Positions 33,742 to 43,550 of a DNA stretch of 64,000 bases are shown here, in pieces. The notes below the pieces were generated by a model that was not told where the DNA came from, searched no databases, and worked only from the letters and a program-made list of their open reading frames with translations. Source of the DNA: Astrothelium macrocarpum (taxonomy: Eukaryota; Ascomycota; Dothideomycetes; Trypetheliales; Trypetheliaceae); contig JAGEMR010000030.1 of assembly GCA_021030915.1 (NCBI GenBank), positions 1-64,000 of the forward strand, in the 5' to 3' direction. Position 1 is the stretch's first letter. Every line of letters starts with the position of its first letter. A program made the position numbers and the translations under genes.

Positions 33742-35235
33742 GTAACCATGTTTTCTCCCAAGTCTTAGAGATTTATCCACGTCCGATAATTTAGCATTGA
33801 GATATATAAGAGGACGACAACGACGTCGTGTTATTTCGTGTCTGGTGCAGTTAAACATGGCTTGATACTATGGCAAGTAAAGAAAATGATCCGGAAACGA
33901 TTCTTGCATGTTGGCGTAATTACAGAAACTCGCGTCTCATATGTACGAGACGTGACTACCGTGTAGGTTTTGTTTGCATTTTTCCAAGAGGCACGAGCCA
34001 TCACCTTTTCTAATTCGAGATATTCCTAAATCTACCCGTACTTAAAGTCAGAAGAACGTGCATTTCTAAGCAATGCGTATTGAGCAAAAATGCGGCATAT
34101 TTCCTTGAGATGGTTATCTGACGATATTTGACATATCGGTCACGCGTCTTACAATTGTCTCAATTGAAATCCATCCAAAGTAATAGCTTTCTTGTATAAA
34201 GCTATGTGCAACAGTCCAAGAAGATTGACAAAATCATCTCAAGTCCAAGCGTTTGAGCGTAATGCTCAAAGAGCTGCTTGGTAGTTTGTTAAACAGCTAG
34301 ACTTCGTCATTTCTTGTCTGCCGTATCACAAGATCCATAGAATAAAGAAAAGTACTGTCTTATCTGACTGCTGCTTTTGGGAACAAACACCGATCCTTCA
34401 TTCTGGAAGCGTAAAGCGATTCGACGGTGTTATCAACCATTAACTTTTGGTATCATACTTCGTAGCTGGGGGATTTCTTTCTCTTTAGCATTAACCAGCC
34501 TTGACTGTGAAACCCAAGTACGACATTGTTTCCAAGCCATCTGAGTACTGGAACAGGAATACTTGTTTGATCGACTGCATGTGCAACGCTACCAATAGAA
34601 TCAACGTAAATGGTGTAGGGCAGCGAGCTTCTTATGGGCGATTCTTATGGATGTTACACACACTTCATGTCTCATAATCCGTTTCCCATCATATTCATTG
34701 CTCCACTCCTCTCTTCTTCGTTCATCTCATACATAGCTCATTTCTTCGTGGGCTACTACGGCTCTTACGACGCAGCTCCAGCTACGGCCACTCTTGAAGG
34801 TCCTTGGTCTATCCCGTTCACTGTCTGATCCATTAATCAGATCCCATACCCCGTCCCAAGGTCTGGCTCGATCTACCGACCGGCGATGCAGTCGAAGTTT
34901 AGCAGATTGGACGGCAGTACAATATAGTCAATCTATTCGCGTGCGAGTACGGATGTAGAAATAGGCGAGGGTTTTCAGACTATATGTGGGGAATATCACA
35001 TTTGCGAAGTGAGGATGATGGATGAGGGATCCCAGAATTCGACCAATTTTGTTATATTTGTGGTCTTACATACGATCGATGCACATGCTTGTAAGAATTT
35101 GATTAAAGTGCATACCCTAAAAATCCGAATATTTATCTATCGTTGAGGGACGAGAAGCGAATTCGATTCCTGAGCCTCAGCTCAAAACACGCAGTACAAA
35201 CCCCTTTGATCAACGCTTCTCATCCCCAAGCCATG
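33742..35235. other. Intergenic, 1.5 kb, no gene recognised
   Basis: Only short ORFs. One at 34634-34828 (+) encodes 64 residues with a hydrophobic middle and may be chance. Several short A/T-rich patches, no repeats noticed. Confidence 0.5.
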
Positions 35236-36603
35236 TCACCTTCCAACCCGTCTCTGCGCTCCACCACCTCCCCTCGCGCCACTCGCATACCCATACCCAT
35301 ACCTGACTCCGCCAGCATACCCTTCCCGCCCACCAACTTCCCTCCCTTCATCTTCGCTACCCTCGTCCCCCTCCCCCTCGCTGCTCTCACTCTCATCCAA
35401 CTCAACCTCCACACCAGGCGGTAGCCCTCCCACGCCCCTCCTAACACCACCTCCGGCACCCAACGCCCGTGCTCGCTCCTCCCCAGCACCTACTTGCTGC
35501 TGTGGAGCCGGCGCACGCACATTGGGAATAGCGCTGACGGGTTTGCGCCGAGGCACGGAAGAATACGCAATCTCCGGTGTCGAGACAGAAGCATGGTTGG
35601 ACCTCCTGATCGACCCAGTCGGGTACGGCGGCTGATTGGGATAGCTAGTCGCGTAAGAATCTTGCGTGTGAGAGGCGCTGCGAGCGCGAAGGGGAGGAGC
35701 CCAATTGGGATCGTCTGGAAGAGAGCGGGGAGGGGAAGGACGAGAGGATGAGGAGGAGGGGCGGAGGTCGGAGGTCGAGTGCGAGGCTGGGTATTGAGAT
35801 GTCGGGAACTGGGCCAGGGAATACGAAGCATATTGCGGAGGCGGAGCTTGATTCTGTTTGGGATTCGAGGTGGAACGGGAGGTGGGCCGTGAAGGCGAGG
35901 AGCGCGAGGTATTGGGTGGAGAATCGCGGGAGCGGAAGCCGAGAGGAGTATAGGTGGTGGTGTTGCCAGGGCCGGGGACGAGAATGCCTGGAGCGGAAGA
36001 GGTGGTTTGGGGTAGGTCATCGGATGGAGGAGATGAGGATGGACCGGTGGATTTGCGAGAGCGTGTTTTTGAGGATTTGTTAGGGGCAGAGGACGGAGCG
36101 TTGGAGAAAAGACGGCCCGGACGCTTTTTGAACTTTTCGTGGTTGTTTGAACGATCGCCCTTGGCTTTGGCTGTAGTGGATGAAGAGGTAATTTGTTGTT
36201 GATGAGCACGGTGACGTTCCAACGCTTCGATCTCTTCTTGAGAGAGGTTGACATTCGTTTTTCCTTTTTCTCGAGCGCGCTGAATTCGAGCCAAAGCGCT
36301 ATGGACAAGCTCTTGCTCTTTGTCTCTCAAAGCAACTTGCAGCGCCATATCTGGGCTGCTGTCTTCGTCCTCTTCCGAATCATAGGGACGTTCACCATAT
36401 GCCAAATTCTCGTAGGATCGATTTTGGTTTTTTGCAGGCCTCCGCACATATGCTCCCATGTCAACGCCAGTAAAAGTTAACTCGTCTGCTTGTTGCTGTA
36501 AAAATGATGGATCTAAAGGAACGCCTTGAACTTGATCATAATAATCATCATCGCTATCTAATTCTTGAAATCTGTGCTGTTGAATAGCCTCCCATTCCCG
36601 CAT
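35236..36603 (-). CDS. Ser/Pro-rich disordered protein of unknown function
   Basis: Long open frame on the minus strand. I place the start at the first ATG, giving MREWEAIQQHRFQELD (about 455 residues). The frame stays open a further ~100 bases upstream without an ATG, running into the end of the PRA1 gene. The N-terminal part is acidic (DSDDDYYDQ, YDSEEDEDSSPD) with a helical, charged stretch, RDKEQELVHSALARIQRARE. The rest is Ser/Pro/Arg-rich low complexity ending in Gly/Arg-rich sequence. No domain is recognised. Its length, open frame and conserved-looking N-terminal helix argue for a real gene. A tiny upstream exon or a splice from the PRA1 transcript could supply another start. Confidence 0.55.
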   Translation of the reverse strand: MREWEAIQQHRFQELDSDDDYYDQVQGVPLDPSFLQQQADELTFTGVDMGAYVRRPAKNQNRSYENLAYGERPYDSEEDEDSSPDMALQVALRDKEQELVHSALARIQRAREKGKTNVNLSQEEIEALERHRAHQQQITSSSTTAKAKGDRSNNHEKFKKRPGRLFSNAPSSAPNKSSKTRSRKSTGPSSSPPSDDLPQTTSSAPGILVPGPGNTTTYTPLGFRSRDSPPNTSRSSPSRPTSRSTSNPKQNQAPPPQYASYSLAQFPTSQYPASHSTSDLRPSSSSSRPSPPRSLPDDPNWAPPLRARSASHTQDSYATSYPNQPPYPTGSIRRSNHASVSTPEIAYSSVPRRKPVSAIPNVRAPAPQQQVGAGEERARALGAGGGVRRGVGGLPPGVEVELDESESSEGEGDEGSEDEGREVGGREGYAGGVRYGYGYASGARGGGGAQRRVGR

Positions 36604-36692
36604 CTGTCTCTCCCATTCTCTTCTCGCCTTCTTACCTCCCCCGGGTGGTCTTCCCCATGGGGGCACAGCATATGGAGTTCGCGGCCGACCAC

Positions 36693-37226
36693 CTAGACCG
36701 CCTCCTCGGAAAAAGCTGACTCGATCGGTTTATCCATAAATGAAGCGTGACCGAGTATTGTCACACCGGTGGCGCCTACCAGCCAGAGGGCTGTTGCAAG
36801 GGGTGAAGCCCAGATAGCCCATGGTACAGCAATAACCACTAGACCGGTGTAGAGTTGGGCAGATGTTGCCTTGACAAAGCCGAGATCGAGGTCCGCGCCC
36901 CTTAAACGACCGATTCCGTACATGCCCACGACAACGAAGATAATGACCCAGAGGAGGGTCAGATTTGTGAGGAGACTGTAGATACTGAGCATGACAAAGA
37001 CGGCAGCATAGTTGCTCGAAAAATAGTTGAGGTTGTAGTTGACACGGTCTTGCACTTCGCCGAAGCTGCTCGGTTTGGACAATCGCTTGATGTCGAAGAA
37101 TTCCGAGAGGGGCTTGAGGTTGGAAAAGCGAGAAGCTAGAGATTGTGCGCGAACACTATCAAATCGGCCTTGAAGATTCAGGCGCGATGTGAGAGCATCC
37201 AGCGGAATATTTATCGAAGGTGCCAT
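36693..37226 (-). CDS. PRA1 family (prenylated Rab acceptor / Yip3-like) membrane protein
   Basis: Single exon, 177 residues. PRA1 proteins sit in ER/Golgi membranes and bind prenylated Rab GTPases. Family signs: SFGEVQDRVNYNLNYFSSNY before the first hydrophobic pair (VFVMLSIYSLLTNLTLLWVIIFVVVGMYGIG), then a second pair (TGLVVIAVPWAIW and ALWLVGATGVTILGHAS), giving the usual two helical hairpins. Length is normal for the family. The gene lies directly upstream of the Ser/Pro-rich unknown on the same strand, with a gap under 100 bp between its stop and that protein's first ATG. It diverges from the ERJ5-like gene. Confidence 0.88.
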   Translation of the reverse strand: MAPSINIPLDALTSRLNLQGRFDSVRAQSLASRFSNLKPLSEFFDIKRLSKPSSFGEVQDRVNYNLNYFSSNYAAVFVMLSIYSLLTNLTLLWVIIFVVVGMYGIGRLRGADLDLGFVKATSAQLYTGLVVIAVPWAIWASPLATALWLVGATGVTILGHASFMDKPIESAFSEEAV

Positions 37227-37830
37227 GGTAAATGATTTTCAAGGTAAAGGAATGGTGAATGATTGAAGCCGTAGAAAAGTGGTGCCTGAGCTGCGCCAAA
37301 GCGAGAAGAGAACTTTTCAGTGAGTAGCAAGGAAATCAGATGGAGCCGACCGAGCAACCGGGGTTTTGCTGTCCAACCGGTGGAATCTTGGAAGGAAAGG
37401 AGTGCGTGGAATGAAGTGATGCTGGGAGAAATGGACAATCTTGGAATTTCTGGCTCAGCCCCAGATGCGTGAGGATGGCTGCAGGGTCAATCCAGGCGTT
37501 TGCGTGCCTGAGCCGCAAGCCCAGCAGAGCCCGCCAAAGCCCACCAACGCTGTCCCGCGCTCTGTGACCAGATTTCCATTAACTTTGCCAACTGCTTGCG
37601 ACAGTGGTGACGGCGCGAGTGGCCAGAGAGGGGAAGATGTCTGACGGGTTATATATTGCTGCACTCACTGCAAACTAAGACACCACCAGTGCCTAACATC
37701 TCATTACCAAGCTTTGAAGAGAAGATCCGTCCGTCCTGATTGGACCACGTTCGTTCCAGCAACCCCGACTGACCTACACCTGCATCCACATCCACTCTGT
37801 CACCGAAACTTCTCCTTGCACCTCAGCAAA
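37227..37830. promoter_or_regulatory. Divergent promoter region, PRA1 / ERJ5-like
   Basis: About 600 bp between two start codons of secretory-pathway genes. No credible gene inside and no site I can define. Confidence 0.45.
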
Positions 37831-39279
37831 ATGAGGCGCTTAGCCCTCGTTTCCTTGCTACTGAGCGTTTTTGTCACATTGGCGGCAGCATGGAGTAAAG
37901 AAGGCATGTCACCAATGTTTCCATCCCCAAAATTTACTTTCCAAAAAAAAAAAAAGCTTGTATCCCTCTTGAAATGATGCTCCCCACACTTTACCGTAGG
38001 ACCGAAATTAATCTTCCTCCCCTCCAGACCATGAAATTTTCCGCCTCCACGACGAAGTCACCCTCCACGAAGGGTCTGATACCACCTTTTATTCCTTGAT
38101 CGGCGTTTCGCCCTCCGTCAGCCAAGACGACCTCAACAAAGCCTATCGTAAAAAGTCCCGCCAACTCCACCCAGACAAAGCCCGTCAGAACTTCGTCAGC
38201 ACCCACTCCAAACCCGATCATCGTGCCTCGGGTAAGGGCACTACCGTCCGCAAACCTCCTTCCCAGCGCGAGATCGCTGCCTTCACCAAGCAGGCACAGG
38301 AGCGCTTTGCCCGCCTCGGTCTGGTTGCTAATATCCTGCGCGGTCCGGGTCGCGAGCGCTATGATCATTTCTTGAAGAATGGATTTCCGCGCTGGCGCGG
38401 TACTGGCTACTACTATGCGCGCTATCGACCAGGGCTTGGCTCCGTACTGTTGGGTCTGTTTGTCGTTGCTGGCGGAGGTGCTCATTACGGCGCTCTGTAT
38501 ATTTCGTGGCGACGACAGCGTGATTTTGTTGAGCGCTACATACGGCATGCGCGCCAGATGGCTTGGGGGGATCCGACTGGTATTCCCGGCCTCTCAGGTA
38601 GCTTGGACGATGCGGCGAATGGAGGTACGGCAACCCCACCACTACAGGGAGAGGCGGGTGGAGAGGGAGTAGTGTGGAATCGGAGAGAGAAGAGGAGAGC
38701 AGAAAAGGAGAATCGGAAGGCGGCGAAGGTCGGGAAGGCCGTTAGCAAGACGAGAGGGAGTGGAATGAATACGCCGCAGGAGGCGGAGGTGACAAGCGGT
38801 CCTCAAGGTGCAAAGAAGCGCGTGGTGGCGGAGAACGGGAAGGTGTTGATTGTAGACACGGTGGGAAATGTCTATCTTGAAGAGGAAACCGAGGAAGGCG
38901 AGACACATGAATTTTTGCTAGACGTGGGTTTTTCCTTCTATCCCAGCTGTCATGCATTTCTACACTCCACCTTTACCTCATCATAATCTTATCTAATTGT
39001 CGAGACCGTCGTCCTGCTAATATTTCATTTCAGGTTGACGAAATTCCTCGTCCTTCAATCTACGATACTGTTCTGTTCCGTCTCCCAGTCTGGGCATACA
39101 AACGCTCCGTTGGTCGCTTGATTGGTCCTTCTACTCCTCAAGAGCCCGACAACCAATCTCCTACTGACACTTCATCTGAGGATGAAGAGGCCAAGAATAA
39201 AAAGACACTCAGGAATGCCACTGCGCCAAACCAGAATGGGGACGCGAGGAAACGGAAGACGAAGAGCAGAGCACAATAG
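37831..39279 (+). CDS. ERJ5: ER membrane J-domain protein, ERJ5-like
   Basis: Predicted ER-lumen-facing Hsp40 co-chaperone, 404 residues from three exons (37831-37903, 38028-38923, 39034-39279). The first exon supplies a signal peptide (MRRLALVSLLLSVFVTLAAA). The join AWSKE+DHEIFRLHDEV leads into the J domain, with VSPSVSQDDLNKAYRKKSRQ followed by the HPD tripeptide (LHPDKA). The J domain contains an insert before GPGRERYDHFLKNGF. A transmembrane helix follows (LGSVLLGLFVVAGGGAHYGALY), then a basic cytosolic-type tail. The first intron starts with GC rather than GT (AAG|GCATGT) and ends CCTCCAG; no GT site gives a workable phase. It holds a 13-A tract. The last exon joins LLD to VDEIPRPSIYDTVLF. 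Confidence 0.85.
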
Positions 39280-39781
39280 TTTGCCGATTACAAAATTTTT
39301 CCCAAGGCGCTTCGGAGAATTTTCAGATGGTTCAAAACTGTGTGTGGATATACCCGAGAGTTGTCGAGCAGATGCAACTGGCATGTGTCAATATGGACCA
39401 CATGGGCGGGAATTTCCTGCACCAAAGTTTTCGAGAATTACCAGTGTATAAATAGAATATCTCTGTAACATACGTTTCCGTGAGTAGCAATTTGAAAATG
39501 TTAGTTCTGCTCATCAGGTTTGACACTATTGAGCTTTTTGGTAAACTTTCTCAGAATGCCGCCGTCGTCCTCATTTATAAATAAACTCCGAAGGAAAAAT
39601 CTCAATTGAAAATCCTCGAGCCAATGGACATCCATAAGTTCGTTCGCATCCAGATCGATATTCACTTCAAAGCTCCTGTACAGAATCTTCCCACTCCCGT
39701 CCAACCAACTGATCGCTCTCTTCTGCTGCTTCAATTCTCTCCGTTTCCATCCTCGTCCCGTCCCTGCAATTGTCCTCGAGA
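39280..39781. other. Intergenic, convergent genes
   Basis: 500 bp between the stop codons of the ERJ5-like gene and the His/Ser-rich gene. A minus-strand open frame (39501-39785) has no ATG near its start and is not called. Confidence 0.45.
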
Positions 39782-40420
39782 TCAAGCAAACATCTGTACC
39801 GCCTTCAGAATCCCCCCCATTCCGCTCAACCCCCTCCCTCCCCCAAACAAACTTCCCCCACTGCTAACCCCATACCCCCTACTCCCATAATACCCACTAC
39901 CACCCAACCCACCTAAGCCCCCAAAGCCTCTCCTCATGCCCATCATCCTCTCCAATCCCCCGGGTAACCTCACACCCAACCCCCGCATGGCGCCCGCCAG
40001 CGCGCCGCCCGTCACCAACGGCAGCACGAGCAGCAGCACGCGCAGCGGGTGCCGCCTCACAAACGACCACAGGTCGCGCAGCAGCCGGCGCAGACGCGCA
40101 ATGAGATACTGGATGTAGCCGTCGCGAGGCCGGCGGCGGGAGCTGCTGTACGAGGCGCGCGAGCTCGGTCGGAAGAAGAAGGACGAGGTGGTAGAGGGCG
40201 TGGGCGAGAAGGCGCGCGAGTGTGAGTGCGAGTGCGAGTGCGAGTGCGAGTCGCGGTGGTGGTGGTGGGAGGAGGAGGTGCCGAAGAGGTTGGAGGAGGA
40301 GGAGTGGTGCGATTTGTGCGAGTGGTGGGACGAGGGGGCTCGGACGAAGACAGGGCGGGAGTGGGTTGAGGAGGAGCGGTGGTGCGAGTGGGAGTGGGTG
40401 TCGGGGGTGAAAAGACCCAT
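39782..40420 (-). CDS. His/Ser-rich small membrane protein, function unknown
   Basis: Single exon, 212 residues. The N-terminal ~95 residues are dominated by His and Ser (THSHSHHRSS, SHHSHKSHHSSSS, a run of alternating Ser-His, SSHHHHRD), which could bind transition metals or be simple low complexity. An Arg-rich helix with RDGYIQYLIARLRRLLRDLW precedes one transmembrane segment, PLRVLLLVLPLVTGGALAG. A Gly-rich tail (GGLGGLGGSGYYGSRGYG) ends the protein. The central part, with its basic helix and single membrane span, looks conserved in type. I know no family name for it. Confidence 0.65.
   Translation of the reverse strand: MGLFTPDTHSHSHHRSSSTHSRPVFVRAPSSHHSHKSHHSSSSNLFGTSSSHHHHRDSHSHSHSHSHSRAFSPTPSTTSSFFFRPSSRASYSSSRRRPRDGYIQYLIARLRRLLRDLWSFVRRHPLRVLLLVLPLVTGGALAGAMRGLGVRLPGGLERMMGMRRGFGGLGGLGGSGYYGSRGYGVSSGGSLFGGGRGLSGMGGILKAVQMFA
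40213..40252. repeat. Six-base GAGTGC repeat inside the His/Ser-rich gene
   Basis: GAGTGC/GAGTGT units in tandem (about five copies) encode the alternating Ser-His run on the minus strand. Slippage here would change the length of the run without shifting frame. Confidence 0.7.
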
Positions 40421-41231
40421 TGTTGGTTTACGTGTAGGAGTTGAGATTGAGAACCTCCTGTGGAGACCGTTGCTCTAGTTTGTGGGAGAGGTCTCTCGAA
40501 ATTGAGCTTTTCGTGGTCAATAGAAATTCTATGGAGTTTTGAAGATTCGGCCTGAAGTGAAGGAGTGGGTGACAGCAACAATTATTCAGGTTCAGATCAC
40601 TTCATTCAAGACAGTGTGAGACGAGGCTGTAGAGCCAGAGAAATCTGTTGAAGCGGCTGAGAAAAGGGCCTTGGGCAGAGGAGAAAAGAGGAGAGGAGCA
40701 AATGCAGAAGGATTGGCCAGGGCCATGGTGTGCTTCACCGCTCGTCTGCTATTCGAGAGGCTGGAGTCTCTTAAACGACGCTTATGCGCCTCTATGCAGG
40801 TGCTCCGCACCACCAACTTTTTGTCCACGGTCCAGCCTCCATCACCGGTTTTCGGTGCGTGTTGGTACCGATAAGATATTTTCCGTGCACGGAATATTCA
40901 CGATCCAAGAAAAAGAATGACTTGCTGATACCAATCTATCGTCCTACTCCGCGACATATCATCAGCCCTAAAACTGATGGATGGGAAAAAGACTATATGT
41001 TTGTATGGACATGTGTGCCACGCATCACGTGCTCATAAGCCTCTGTGGCTGAAGCATGAACGTATGGCCCCATGAACGTCATCGGTCTGGATATCCTGCC
41101 TTGAGCATACCTCAGACATAACATCCTTTTTCTTCTTACAGAGTAGACTGTTCCCTTTCTCTCTTGATTGAACTGCTTCTGCCACAATTTGCCTTCAAGA
41201 CCTCGTCTAATCTTCATTGTGCTCTCTCAAG
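40421..41231. other. Divergent intergenic region, His/Ser-rich gene / J-protein
   Basis: 800 bp without a credible gene; short overlapping ORFs only. Presumed promoters for both flanking genes. Confidence 0.45.
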
Positions 41232-41991
41232 ATGTCTAGTAAGTTTTGTCTCCAGCTTCCCACCACCACATCTAATCTCCAGTCCAGCACCCGATTATTA
41301 CGCAATCCTCTCCATCTCTCCCACCGCCACCCCTCAGCAAATCCGCGACGCCTACAAAAAAGCCGCTCTCAAATCTCACCCGGATCGTGTCCCCGCAGAC
41401 AGTCCTGAACGAGCCACTCGCACCAAGCAATTCCAGCAAATCAACGACGCTTACTTCACCCTCTCAGACCCCACTCGCCGACGAGACTATGACGCAGCGC
41501 GACAGTTTGCAAACTTCGACCGCGACTCTTCCGCGCCTCCAGATCCCGCTGAAGGCGACGTCGACGATGAAGTGCCACCACGACAGCCCCCTGGTGGCTT
41601 CCCTTGGTCGAGCTTCTTCGGCAGCGGACGAAGCAGTGGTGAAGGAGCAGCGCAAGGTGCAGCGCAAGGTGCACATACAAACGCAAACGATCAGTTTGGC
41701 AGCGTGTTTGAGGAGATGTTGCGCGATGAAGGCATGGCGGAGGGGAGTGAAGCGGCGCCGACACAAAAGTTTTGGAGCATTGTGGGTGGCTTGAGTGGAG
41801 GCGCAATGGGCTTCATCATTGCCAATTTCCCGGGAGCGATTGCGGGTGCGGTGGCGGGGAATCGACTAGGTGCTGTACGAGATAGTAGGGGCAAGAGCGT
41901 GTATAGCGTATTTCAGGAGTTGCCGCAGGGTGACAAAGCGAAGTTGTTGAGCGAATTGGCGACCAAGGTATTTGCACATGCGATCAGTTAG
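41232..41991 (+). CDS. J-domain protein with glycine-rich hydrophobic C-terminus
   Basis: Hsp40-type co-chaperone, 236 residues. The first coding exon is only 7 nt (ATG TCT A); a 49-bp intron (41239-41287) follows and the join reads MST+PDYYAILSIS. The J domain is complete, with PQQIRDAYKKAALKSHPDRV (HPD present) and INDAYFTLSDPTRRRDYDAAR. A Pro/Gly/acidic linker and an Ala/Gly/Gln repeat (EGAAQGAAQGAH) follow. The C-terminal third contains a glycine-zipper-like segment, GGLSGGAMGFIIANFPGAIA, and GAVAGNRLGAVRD, ending in a helix LPQGDKAKLLSELATK. The hydrophobic zone may insert into or lie on a membrane. A longer open frame exists upstream without the intron, but it lacks the short family-like N-terminus. 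Confidence 0.85.
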
Positions 41992-42137
41992 GGTGCTAGA
42001 AGAGGATTAAGATGGAGAGGAGGGCGATTGGGTACGGAAGGCTTGGGCGCCGGGTTTGATAAGTTTGATTGATGATACCACCTACAGACTTGGAGCGCAT
42101 TAGGCATAAATCCATGAATGACCAAAACAAGAGTCTA

Positions 42138-43190
42138 TCATCTTTCTATCGGTTGGGTATCGCGGTCTATAAGTGCCTTTGCTGCTATCAATTCTGCTTC
42201 ATCGTAGTTGTCCCACTCTTTTTCTCTCGCAGACCCACGTCGCACAATCTCCGCAAGTTTTGCTGTAGCAAGCTGGTTTAACTTTTGAATTGATTGAAGG
42301 CTGGGAGGAGCCAAGTCGCCAGCAACTGGATCGGAAACGGCCTGTGATGGTTTTGAGCTCTTGGGATAAACCTCAAGAAGCTTTGTCGTCACAAGTTTCA
42401 GGCCATAGTATCCGCGCAAGTAGTTTTCGCAAAGCTCTATACTTCTGCAGAACCTTCTCATTGATTCGGACAGGTTTCTTAACAAGTCGCCATCATTGCC
42501 CGCATTGCTTCGGGACGAAACAAACAATATTTCCCCTAATCGCGCATGGACCTAGTCTCCAATATTAGCATACAAAAAGAGGAATCTAAAAGAGAGTAGG
42601 CAGCATACGCTCCACGCATTAGGCATTAGGAGAAGAACTTCTTCCAGGCTAAACCTTGCCTGAGAGTATTGTCCTTGTGACATGTACAGCTCCGCCAATT
42701 CTGACCATGCCTCCCCATCTGTGGGAGACATATCCAGCAGCGCAACCAAAGTCTCAATTGCTTGTGCTGGTCTGCCCATGGATTTCAAGAGTGCCGCCGT
42801 CCTCTTTCGAATGGGGACGTTTGTGGGATTTTCCTCCAGATTCTGGATATAACCCTCCAACACTTCTTCAAGCGCTTTTGGATTCTCTGCCGTAGCCTCG
42901 TGGTACAGTCCTCTCAGTGCCATTATTCGCTCATTATTATCTCCAAATCGCTCTGTCAGTCTCTCCAGACAATTCAGCGCAGACTTGTCGTCTCCTGTCC
43001 GGAGGCAAACAAGAAACAGATTTTCGTACGTTGTCCATAGTTCCTGGGTCTCAGTTGATATTAAAAGCGAGAATGGATATGGTAAGTTGAGACTTGAAGA
43101 GCTTCTCAGAATGGCGGGTGCTTGTTGGGATATCCTCAAAGCGGTGGCGGGAGGCACATGAGTTGTTGGTTGTTGGAGATCAATCGACAT
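42138..43190 (-). CDS. EMC2: ER membrane protein complex subunit 2 (EMC2, TPR protein)
   Basis: Cytosolic TPR scaffold of the EMC insertase, 331 residues from exons 43190-42609 and 42551-42138 (57-bp intron, join NAWS+VHARLGEILF). The TPR-type helices run through ELWTTYENLFLVCLRTGD, SALNCLERLTERFGDNNER, MALRGLYHEATAENPKALEE, PIRKRTAALLKSMGRPAQAI, GEAWSELAELYMSQGQYSQ and ARFSLEEVLLLMPNAW. The region AVELIATLLD-type before the fifth helix and the C-terminal RGYYGLKLVT helix fit EMC2. The start at MSIDLQQP is chosen because the upstream in-frame ATG gives a non-family extension. It diverges from AP-3 delta (360 bp). Confidence 0.88.
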
Positions 43191-43550
43191 CTTCGTCGAA
43201 CATGTAGGGCCGTGCAACCTTTTTCTCTGCGAATCAACTTGGCTGTAATGCGACAAATGGTGCTACCGATGGGAACGCAATAGCTGTGAACAAGAGGCTG
43301 AGCTGTGGTTAAAGAACCAACACGGAGCTTTGAGCGGAGTTTGGAAAAGGCAGGCTGCACCCCACCAAAGAGCATTGTGCAGTTCACTATGCACTTTACC
43401 AGTCACGCCATCAGCTATTAACGGTCGCCTTCGAAGAGGACTGAGTTGATCTTGTTCTCGAAATGAACGGATCGTGAACATGCTCAAATTCATTCTTCAT
43501 CTTCCTGACCCTCCTGGAATGGCCGCGTGACATTTGCGATTACGGCCAAT
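43191..43550. promoter_or_regulatory. Divergent promoter region, EMC2 / AP-3 delta
   Basis: 360 bp between the two start codons. No specific element identified. Confidence 0.45.

Noticed and set aside
39501..39785. 94-codon minus-strand ORF with reasonable composition
   Set aside because: Opens with TTG, with no ATG until well inside, and no family resemblance; possibly part of the 3'UTR of the His/Ser-rich gene.
40188..40478. Cys/Glu-repeat ORF on the plus strand
   Set aside because: It is the antisense reading of the Ser-His repeat in the minus-strand membrane-protein gene.
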